A stretch of 64,000 nt of DNA. Source: GCA-002050365 sp964237235 (GTDB lineage Bacteria > Acidobacteriota > Blastocatellia > Pyrinomonadales > Pyrinomonadaceae). The stretch is taken from contig CAXSGY010000018.1 in the NCBI GenBank assembly GCA_964237235.1, positions 35,484-99,483 on the forward strand, read 5' to 3'. The translations under genes were made by a program, and so were the position numbers. Shown piece after piece: positions 18,742 through 25,681 of this stretch (the first letter of the stretch is position 1; every line of letters starts with the position of its first letter). The notes below the pieces were generated by a model. It had not been told where the DNA came from and did no database searches. It saw only the letters and a program-made list of their open reading frames with translations.

Positions 18742-19056
18742 ATGGCGTTCACGGTTAAAATGGTTACATTCTGCAAAGACAAAAATTGCCCTTCATCACA
18801 AGATTTGTTGTCGTTTCAAACGGGCAGTATCTCAGCCAAGCTCTCTAAAAAAATCGAAACGCATCTGCCCGACTGCGAATTTTGCGCGTCGGAAATAGAA
18901 TTTTACGCGCATTACCCGCAATCGGAAGAAACGGTCGCCCGAGTTGAAATCCCGATTCCGCTGTACGAGCTAGCCGAAGCCCTTTTAAGCAACCAGCACA
19001 AAGACGTTTCCGCTCTCAACAAACTGCTCTCCGAAAACGAAGGCGTAAAAATTTAA
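18742..19056 (+). CDS. Small HxxxCxxC zinc-finger protein (anti-sigma-like)
   Basis: The protein has 104 residues from ATG 18742 (98 from ATG 18760; neither start has a clear Shine-Dalgarno site). It contains HLPDCEFC (about residues 41-48), the HxxxCxxC zinc motif of ZAS/zf-HC2 anti-sigma domains, preceded by FCKDKNCPSSQDLL, which adds two more Cys. There is no transmembrane helix. A cytoplasmic zinc-binding partner that senses redox or binds the divergently encoded sigma-like protein is a reasonable guess, not shown. Confidence 0.6.
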   Translation: MAFTVKMVTFCKDKNCPSSQDLLSFQTGSISAKLSKKIETHLPDCEFCASEIEFYAHYPQSEETVARVEIPIPLYELAEALLSNQHKDVSALNKLLSENEGVKI

Positions 19057-19093
19057 TACTATGTTTGCTTAACAACCCGAAGGACGCGGGTCT

Positions 19094-19975
19094 TCAACTT
19101 TCTATCCATTTGCCTTTAGCGCGGCGGAGAAAAAACTCGACGGTAAAACTATCTCCTTTACGTTCGAGTTTTTCTTTGTCAATTGCGTAAACTTTTAGCC
19201 AATCAATTTCGCCGTCGCCGTCAAGGTCAACCCAAGAATCCTGTTCCATTGTCGAAACGGTGCCTTTCTCACTTCGCTCGCAGCAATCGGAAGCGTTTTT
19301 GACAATTTTTTGATCGAGCCATCTTTTCGTCCACTTCGGTAGAGAAGCGAAAACCTTGCGCCCGTCGATCTGCGTCTTGATATTTTTTCTGGAGTCCTTG
19401 CTCGGCGCGACCGCACAAGTTTCGCTATAAAAATTATCGGCTTCTTTTTCCCTCGACAAATAATTACACTGCTTTATTTTTTCAACCGCGTCGGGCGCGA
19501 TTGTGTTCGGAATCACTTCTATTTTCCATTTCTCGAAATCGAAATTTTCAACCTTATATTTGCTCGCCTTTGCCGAAAACAAATACCCGCCGCAGTTCAG
19601 AACGTCAACTTGTATCTCGATGCCCATTTTGTCCAGAGGAGATTTTATCATCATTTCGTAATCTTTAATTTGAATCGGTTGATCAAGCATTTTTAATTCA
19701 GAATCGCTGATTTGCCCGAACCAAATCAGTTGAGATTTCGGCTGGATCTTCTTCAACTTCGTTTCTGGCAGTGGATTTTTCCTATTGCTTTTGATGTTTC
19801 CCGGAGAAACACTAGAATTAGCAAAGTTGTCGAAAATCCGATTTGTTTCAGCTACTGACGGAGAAGATGGCGTTATCTGTAAATTATTTACAGAGTCTGA
19901 TGTATCCGGCTGGCAGGATAATGTTAGAAGCACGCAAATTATTAAAAGAAACTCAGCGAAAGCTTTTATCTTCAT
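19094..19975 (-). CDS. Putative lipoprotein with EF-hand-like loop
   Basis: The 293-residue protein begins with a lipoprotein signal (hydrophobic stretch, then LLTLSC with Cys21 as the lipidation site), so it should be membrane-anchored on the outside. Near residue 250 is DLDGDGEIDW, a calcium-binding EF-hand/dockerin-like loop. The remainder has no family I recognise; several Cys suggest disulfides. A strong GGAGG site lies upstream of ATG 19975, and the start overlaps the stop of the preceding endopeptidase-like gene by four bases, so the two are translationally coupled. Confidence 0.65.
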   Translation of the reverse strand: MKIKAFAEFLLIICVLLTLSCQPDTSDSVNNLQITPSSPSVAETNRIFDNFANSSVSPGNIKSNRKNPLPETKLKKIQPKSQLIWFGQISDSELKMLDQPIQIKDYEMMIKSPLDKMGIEIQVDVLNCGGYLFSAKASKYKVENFDFEKWKIEVIPNTIAPDAVEKIKQCNYLSREKEADNFYSETCAVAPSKDSRKNIKTQIDGRKVFASLPKWTKRWLDQKIVKNASDCCERSEKGTVSTMEQDSWVDLDGDGEIDWLKVYAIDKEKLERKGDSFTVEFFLRRAKGKWIES

Positions 19976-20850
19976 TGTTTTTCTCCTCCTGAAAGCATTA
20001 CGTGTAAATGATCATTATGACCATAACTACTTGTTACAAGGTTTTTGGTGTCGTCATCAAACCTCTCCAATTGCGGGTCGTTAAACAAAAAGGTTGTCCC
20101 CGGATATAATCGAACAACGAAAAGGATAAATTCTTTGGTCAGATCGCGGCTATAAATACTTGACTGAGTATAACTAAAACCGCCACTGCTTGAATTGTCT
20201 TTTCTTTGCAGTCTTACATCAAATGCTTTTCCTGTAGTATGAGTGCTGTGGTCAGGCGTATTGATGCCGCCCGGACGTGAGATGTCGCCATATTCCAGAG
20301 GTTGCGTGTGTCGCGGATCGGAAATCCAGGCTCGCGCGATGTTCATCATCACTTCGATAGTTTCTTTCGTCCCGATCTTATCGTAGCCGTATTGGTCCCC
20401 TAACTTTTCACGATACGACGGTTCATCATTCAAATCATCAGTTCTATAAGTTATATAACCAGTTCCGTTTGTTGGTAAATCCCAGCAGATATTCGGGTCA
20501 AAGCGATGTCGCTTTGATTCAGGCAACGAAATCCAAGACTCTTTACCTGTCTTTCTGTCGGTGTTAACGCGGTATAATTTTTGAGTGTCGCCGAGTTTGG
20601 TGTAATAATCCATTTCGGCATCGGTCAATTTACGCGGCTGCGCGGTGTCGTTCGGTTTGACTCTTGCCGCGTCAACCTTCCACTTGAAAGGTAACACATC
20701 AGCCAGCGGCGTAAAGCAATCTCTTTTGGTAATAAAATCGCTCGATCCGGCAAGCAGCATTTGATATAGTTTTTTGCAGAAGGCGATGCCTTCGTTTGTT
20801 TGAAGAAGTTTTTGCAGCGTCGCGTCGTCTATTTTTTCAAAAAACGACAA
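19972..20850 (-). CDS. Penicillin-insensitive murein endopeptidase-like (LAS-type) protein
   Basis: The C-terminal half carries the LAS metallopeptidase pattern: GDISRPGG, then HSTHTTGKAFDVR (about residues 205-217, His and Asp zinc ligands) and GHNDHLHV near the end (His ligand). This is the arrangement of MepA/VanY-type enzymes that cut peptidoglycan cross-links. No signal peptide is seen. The open frame begins at TTG 20850 with no ribosome site; the sequence just upstream reads as the true N-terminus in two other frames (see next entry). It is coupled to the lipoprotein gene by an ATGA overlap. Confidence 0.65.
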   Translation of the reverse strand: MSFFEKIDDATLQKLLQTNEGIAFCKKLYQMLLAGSSDFITKRDCFTPLADVLPFKWKVDAARVKPNDTAQPRKLTDAEMDYYTKLGDTQKLYRVNTDRKTGKESWISLPESKRHRFDPNICWDLPTNGTGYITYRTDDLNDEPSYREKLGDQYGYDKIGTKETIEVMMNIARAWISDPRHTQPLEYGDISRPGGINTPDHSTHTTGKAFDVRLQRKDNSSSGGFSYTQSSIYSRDLTKEFILFVVRLYPGTTFLFNDPQLERFDDDTKNLVTSSYGHNDHLHVMLSGGEKQ

Positions 20851-21007
20851 CCGACATTGTAATCGTAATAATCGTTTAATAAATCAAAAACCGCATGAAC
20901 GACTCCGAGTTTTGTCACAAGATTTGAGTCAGGGAAGCGGCTAAACCGTCGGCATCGCCATAGAAACGTCTCCAGAGAACATACGCCTCGCTTTTATCAT
21001 CGCCCAT
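20829..21007 (-). pseudogene. Frameshifted N-terminus of the LAS endopeptidase-like gene
   Basis: ATG at 21007 has a GAGGTG ribosome site about ten bases upstream and opens a frame MGDDKSEAYVLWRRFYGDAD that stops at 20915. From the overlapping GTG at 20918 a second frame reads VTKLGVVHAVFDLLNDYYDY and runs to a stop at 20829, across a T6/A6 homopolymer, where it passes into the frame of the endopeptidase-like gene. Joined, the three frames give a sensible extra 55-residue N-terminus. Either the gene is inactivated by two frameshifts or the homopolymer sites contain sequencing errors. Confidence 0.55.
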
Positions 21008-21087
21008 AAAAATTTACACCTCTACTTAGTTAAATTTTATGGGGTTGAGGTTCAGACGTAGGTTATTTTTATTTTTGCGGAAAAATT

Positions 21088-22917
21088 TTAGCTGCCGCAG
21101 ATTTCGTCAATCGCTTCTTCGTATTTTTCGTCAATCACGCCGCGTTTGATTTTTAAGGTCGGGGTCATTTCGCCTTTATCAATCGAAAATTCGCGCGGCA
21201 GTAAATAAACTCGCTTGACGCGCTCGTAATCGTTCATTTCGCGCGTAAACTCGACGGCATCGCGCTGGACTCGTTTGACAATGTGCGCGTTTTCGCACAG
21301 TTCTTCGCGCGAGCCTTCCGCCGCGATTCCTTCTTCTTTCAAGGTTTGTTTTAAGGTTTCCCAATCGGGAACGATCAACGCGCCGACCTGTTTTCTGCCC
21401 GAACCGACGGCGACGGCTTGCGAAATTAAAGACGATTGTTTCAAAAGTGCTTCGACCTGCTGCGGCGCGACGTATTTGCCGTTCGACAATTTGAATAAAT
21501 CCTTTTTGCGGTCAGTAATGAAAAAATGCCCGTCTTCGTCCCGATAGCCGACATCGCCGGTGTGATAAAAACCTTCATCGTCAATCACGTTGGCGGTTTC
21601 TTCCGGGTTGTTCAGATAACCGCGCATCACGTTTTTGCCGCGCACGAGAATTTCGCCGTCCGTCTCGGCGATTCGCATTTCGATGCCGTCGAACGGCGTT
21701 CCGATTGAACCGACTTTGCTGTCTTCGGGGCGATTGGCGCAGGTGACGCACGCTTCGGTCATTCCGTAGCCCTGCAAAATCGGAATGCCCGCCGCCCAGA
21801 ACGCATACGATAATTTTCTCGACAAAGGCGCGCCGCCGGAAACGAAAAAGCGGATGCTGCCGCCAACGCCTTCGCGCCATTTTGAGAAAACAAGGCGACT
21901 CGCAATCAAATGTTTCAAAGTGAGACTCGCCGAAATTTTCGTTCCTTTGTCCTTTGCTTCCGAATAATCCTGCCCGACTTCCAAAGCCCAATCGAACAGC
22001 GTCGTTTTCCAGCCGCCCGCCGCTTTTCCTTTTTTAACGATTTTGTGATAAACCTGCTCGAAAAGCCGCGGCACGGCGGTCATAATCGTCGGCTTGACTT
22101 CGGCGAGATGCGCCGCAAGCTGATCGAACGCGGCGCAGAAGCTGATCGAAACGCCGTTCGCGCAAAGCACGTAAAAAACCGTCCGCTCGAAAATATGCGA
22201 CAGAGGCAAAACCGCCAATGAACGGTCGGTAGATTTAATCGGCAAGCCACCGGAGATCGCCGTGATGTTCGACGTAAAATTTTCGTGCGTGAGCATCACG
22301 CCCTTCGGCTCGCCGGTCGTGCCGGAAGTGTAAATAATCGTCGCCAAATCGTCGGTTTTGATGTTCGCTAAACTGCTTTCAAAAATCTGCGAATCAATTT
22401 TTTCCAATTCCCTGCCGCGCGTCTCCAACATTTGAAAATCAAGTGCGCGGTTGTCGTTTTCGGGAATCGCATCCGCGTCAAAGAAAATCAATTTTTCCAA
22501 CCGCTCGACCGATTGAATCGCGTCTTCGGCGTGGCGAAAGATTTTTTTCCCGGACACGAACAGCATCTTCGCGCCCGAATCTTCCAAAATATATCGAATC
22601 TGCTCGACGGCTTGCGTCGTGTAAATCGGCACGTTGACCGCACGCAGCGACAAAATCGCCAGATCGGTCAACGACCATTCGGGACGATTTTCCGAGATAA
22701 TCGCAATTTTGTCGCCTGCCTTGACACCCAGATCGGCGAGTCCGAGCGCGATGTGTTTGATCTTTTCGATGACCGTTTCGCCCGACAATTTTTCCCAAAC
22801 GTCTTTCACCTTATGAGAGAGAGCGTCGGGTTTCGCGTGACGGCGAAACGATTCGAGACAAAAATGCGGAATCGTCTGCGGCAGATTTTCAAATCCGATT
22901 AAATTTTCAGCAATCAT
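21088..22917 (-). CDS. Long-chain fatty acid-CoA ligase (AMP-forming)
   Basis: The 609-residue acyl-CoA synthetase activates fatty acids through an acyl-adenylate. Adenylate-forming motifs are complete: TIIYTSGTTGEPKGVMLTH (P-loop, about 193-211), GYGMTEACV (A5), YHTGDVGYRDEDG (A7) and DRKKDLFKLSNGKYVAPQ (A8). Length and layout match FadD15-like ligases of Actinobacteria and Acidobacteria. ATG at 22917 is preferred over TTG 22926. It appears to be monocistronic; a repeat-rich hairpin separates it from the comM remnant. Confidence 0.92.
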   Translation of the reverse strand: MIAENLIGFENLPQTIPHFCLESFRRHAKPDALSHKVKDVWEKLSGETVIEKIKHIALGLADLGVKAGDKIAIISENRPEWSLTDLAILSLRAVNVPIYTTQAVEQIRYILEDSGAKMLFVSGKKIFRHAEDAIQSVERLEKLIFFDADAIPENDNRALDFQMLETRGRELEKIDSQIFESSLANIKTDDLATIIYTSGTTGEPKGVMLTHENFTSNITAISGGLPIKSTDRSLAVLPLSHIFERTVFYVLCANGVSISFCAAFDQLAAHLAEVKPTIMTAVPRLFEQVYHKIVKKGKAAGGWKTTLFDWALEVGQDYSEAKDKGTKISASLTLKHLIASRLVFSKWREGVGGSIRFFVSGGAPLSRKLSYAFWAAGIPILQGYGMTEACVTCANRPEDSKVGSIGTPFDGIEMRIAETDGEILVRGKNVMRGYLNNPEETANVIDDEGFYHTGDVGYRDEDGHFFITDRKKDLFKLSNGKYVAPQQVEALLKQSSLISQAVAVGSGRKQVGALIVPDWETLKQTLKEEGIAAEGSREELCENAHIVKRVQRDAVEFTREMNDYERVKRVYLLPREFSIDKGEMTPTLKIKRGVIDEKYEEAIDEICGS

Positions 22918-23006
22918 TTTTCTCAAATTTTTCCCAATCGTTAAAGCGAAATTTTCATATTAACATTTTCACGAAAAACTGTCTTTTTTCCGTCAGCGCG
23001 CCCTTC

Positions 23007-23074
23007 GGTTTCAGGTTCAAGGTTTCAGGTCTTGAACCTGAAACCTTGAACCTGAAACCTTGAACCTGAAACCT
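23007..23074. repeat. Imperfect palindrome built from 14-bp tandem repeats
   Basis: About three copies of CCTTGAACCTGAAA lie on the right half (23031-23074) and the inverted version (GGTTTCAGGTTCAAGG) lies on the left (23007-23029), so the segment folds on itself in more than one register. It lies between the acyl-CoA ligase start and the comM stop and may act as a terminator for the minus-strand comM remnant. Confidence 0.6.
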
Positions 23075-23075
23075 T

Positions 23076-23576
23076 TCACGTCCAGTAATTGCGGTCGAGC
23101 GAGCGATAATTGATCGCTTCGCTCAAATGTTGCGCTTCGACGTTTTGGCTTGCTTCCAAATCGGCAATCGTGCGGGCGACCTTTAGAATTCGGTCGTGCG
23201 CCCGCGCCGACAATCCCTGTTTGAGCATCGCGCGTTCGAGCAAAGTTTCGCTGTCCGCGTCGAGGGCGCAGAATTGGCGAATCTGCGTCGGCGACATCGC
23301 CGAATTTGAAAAAACGCCGTCGTCGCCCGCGAATCTTTTTAATTGAATTTCGCGCGCCGCGATCACTCTCCGGCGAATCGTTTCCGAGCTTTCGCCGACC
23401 GCGACATCTTTGCCGCGCAGCTCTTTGAAATTAACCGCCGGAACGTCTATGTGTATGTCAATTCTATCGAGCAGCGGACCGGAAATTTTGCCGATATAAC
23501 GCTGAATTTGCAGCGGCGAGCATTTGCATTCGCGCGCGCTTCCGAAATAACCGCACGGACATTCCCGCGTTGCCAA
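23076..23576 (-). pseudogene. comM: 3' remnant of ComM/YifB Mg-chelatase-like ATPase
   Basis: The open frame encodes only the last 166 residues of a protein that is normally about 500. It begins with ECPCGYFGSARECKCSP (ComM has NPCPCGY here) and continues through SGPLLDRIDIHIDVP and the C-terminal Mg_chelatase_C helices (GLSARAHDRILKVARTIADL). The entire N-terminal half, with Lon-like and Walker A regions, is missing. The homology ends at about 23570, exactly where the divergent HTH gene begins. ComM is a hexameric helicase aiding transformation and recombination; this copy cannot be functional unless another exists. Confidence 0.85.
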
Positions 23577-24415
23577 GATGCCATTACTGCTTTTCCGTCA
23601 TCCGACCGCCTTCGCGCATTTTTACTGCTCGCCCGTATCCTGTCTTTCCTGAGACCATCGGCGATTTCCTCCGAAAAAAGCGACTCGATTCGGGTCTACT
23701 ACAGAAAGATGTCGCTACGCTTCTAAAAATTAATGTCGCCTCTATTCGCAACTGGGAAAGCAATCTGCGGCTGCCCGATTTACAAGCGTTGCCGGAAATT
23801 ATCAATTTCATCGGTTGTTGTCCTTATGATGTAAATTTGCCTTTCAACAAAAAACTCGTCATCCGGCGCGAAATAAACGGCATCACGCAAAAAAAGATGG
23901 CTCGACTAATCGGAGTTGACCCAAGCACTCTAGCTAGATGGGAGCAAGGCGAGCGAACACCATCCTTTAATCAGCGGCTACGAATTGCGGCAACGGTTGC
24001 AATCTTCGGTGAAATTCAAGGCAGAAACTTGGGTAAAGACAGTCAAGATAAATCAAAACTAAAATATCCTCTGTTTGAGGGTAAAGATTACTTCGAGCAT
24101 TTGAAGATAGATTTAACAGAATCTGAAGTTAAAATAATTCAAAAGAGGCTCACTTCAACCAATTACGTTCTCTATGATCCGGCGTGGACGATAGGCAAAA
24201 AACTTTCGGCGTGGAGAACGAACTTCGGATTATCGCAAAGAACAATGGCGAAACTGACGGGTTATGCTCATCAAAGTCTCTGCCGCTGGGAGACGGGCAA
24301 ACGCATTCCGAAGCTCGAAACCGTTTTCAAGATTAAAAACTCATTAGTGAAATTACACACCATTTATGATGATAATGCAGAATTTAACGAGCAAATTCGA
24401 CAAATACACAATTAA
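23570..24415 (+). CDS. Triple XRE-type helix-turn-helix regulator
   Basis: The 281-residue protein contains three Cro/C1-type DNA-binding domains: about 30-85 (TIGDFLRKKRLDSGLLQKDVA), 93-145 (GITQKKMARLIGVDPSTLAR) and 205-260 (GLSQRTMAKLTGYAHQSLCR). The first domain with its YPVFPETIGDFLRKKRLD lead-in is typical of small soil-bacterial HTH proteins. The only candidate start is TTG 23570, at the comM breakpoint, so the natural 5' end may be lost. Base composition falls towards the 3' end relative to its neighbours. It may be a mobile or recently acquired gene. Confidence 0.7.
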   Translation: MPRCHYCFSVIRPPSRIFTARPYPVFPETIGDFLRKKRLDSGLLQKDVATLLKINVASIRNWESNLRLPDLQALPEIINFIGCCPYDVNLPFNKKLVIRREINGITQKKMARLIGVDPSTLARWEQGERTPSFNQRLRIAATVAIFGEIQGRNLGKDSQDKSKLKYPLFEGKDYFEHLKIDLTESEVKIIQKRLTSTNYVLYDPAWTIGKKLSAWRTNFGLSQRTMAKLTGYAHQSLCRWETGKRIPKLETVFKIKNSLVKLHTIYDDNAEFNEQIRQIHN

Positions 24416-25147
24416 GCGGCGACGATCAACGCGATTGTTTTGGACAATAAATTTCAAGCCGCGCATATTATCATTTACGTCCCGGACTCGAAGCGTCTGA
24501 CTGTCAGCTAAGTGCGCGAACCGGCAAATCAATCAAAACAAGCTTAAGAATCAAGTGATCGGCGGTATAAATTTAATGGAATGGATTTAATAAAGATCAA
24601 ACGAAAAATAACTTTCGATTGACCGACATCGCTGCTCTCAATCCGCGCAACGTCTACTAACTGCGCGCCAGCTTGACTTTTAATCGCGTCGAGCAAAACG
24701 ATGCTAGCAGCTGGAATTCGATAATTGTCGTCGGTTCTTTCGCGTCAGGCGGAGCGAGTTTGCGAAAATTATCACGTGATGAACAGCGTTTCGAAATCGC
24801 TGATTCCTTGCGACAAAAACTAGTAAACACTGTCTAAAATTTGACATAGAAATCTAGCCAGCAATAATACTGGCTAGATTTCAACCGAAAATGCGAACGG
24901 CAGTTTCAGTCCAAACTCAATTATATATATTTTTTAGAGCTCTCTTTCTCAATCATTCTTCTAATATGTCATCCTTTTTTTACATTTCTTATAAAGACTA
25001 TAAAGATATAGTGACCAATTTCGAAAATGAATTATTAGACTTCAACGCTTAATGAAACACGATTATTGAATCACACCGAATGCTCCCTGATTGGAGAATT
25101 ATATTGACCTTCAGAGAAAATCTTAATTAACACTGCTTAATCATATG
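24416..25147. other. Non-coding stretch with broken coding sequence
   Basis: The 730-bp region has no intact gene. Around 24420-24510 and 24610-24836 there are plus-strand stretches with coding-like composition broken by stops (for example a frame reading RLTDIAALNPRNVY, stop, LRASLTFNRVEQ, ending at 24836), so it probably holds decayed genes I cannot name. A perfect 13-bp hairpin lies at 24849-24882. From 24890 on it is AT-rich and featureless. Confidence 0.4.
24849..24882. terminator. 13-bp perfect hairpin
   Basis: Positions 24849-24861 pair perfectly with 24870-24882 around an 8-nt AT loop. There is no clear T tract next to it. It follows the decayed plus-strand coding remnant ending at 24836 and could be its old terminator. 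Confidence 0.45.
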
Positions 25148-25681
25148 TCAGTTTTTGGTGGAATCGTACTTTGTTTCAAACATTTTTAGATGATCTTCTA
25201 AAGAATTAAAAATTTTTTTAGCGTCGAATTTAGTGCCGTCTGAGAAAACAACCTCTATTACCATCACAAATGCAATTTTCTTCAGCTTTTTATCAGGCTT
25301 TATCACTTCAATATCTGTATTTTTGATCAAATTAGCTGGTGTGTTTTCTACAAATGTATTTGGTAGCAAATAATTTTCTCCCTTTTGTAAAATACCTTGT
25401 CCCACAAATCCGGTATTATCGCTAAACCATCTAGCAATTGTATATTGTTTAACTGTTTTGCTAGACGTATTTCTTGCTGTATAAAAAGTTTCTATAGCTC
25501 CATTTTTATTTTGAGCTACAATATATTTTTCGATCTTGATTGGACTATCATCCTGAAAAACAATAACAGGCAATACTTCATTTAAGGGGATAACCGTATA
25601 AGCATTTTCCAAAGAATTCTGCGTATATGCAAAACTGCTTAGAAACAAAACGGTTAGAAACATCAAAATATACTTTTTCAT
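25148..25681 (-). CDS. Secreted protein coupled to the RHS gene
   Basis: The 177-residue protein has a signal peptide (MKKYILMFLTVLFLSSFAYT, cleavage near 20) and a beta-rich body with no family I recognise. Its ATG overlaps the RHS stop codon (TAATG), so the two are translationally coupled. Base composition is as AT-rich as the RHS C-terminal tip. By position it could be a periplasmic immunity or accessory protein for the RHS tip; that is inference only. Confidence 0.6.
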   Translation of the reverse strand: MKKYILMFLTVLFLSSFAYTQNSLENAYTVIPLNEVLPVIVFQDDSPIKIEKYIVAQNKNGAIETFYTARNTSSKTVKQYTIARWFSDNTGFVGQGILQKGENYLLPNTFVENTPANLIKNTDIEVIKPDKKLKKIAFVMVIEVVFSDGTKFDAKKIFNSLEDHLKMFETKYDSTKN

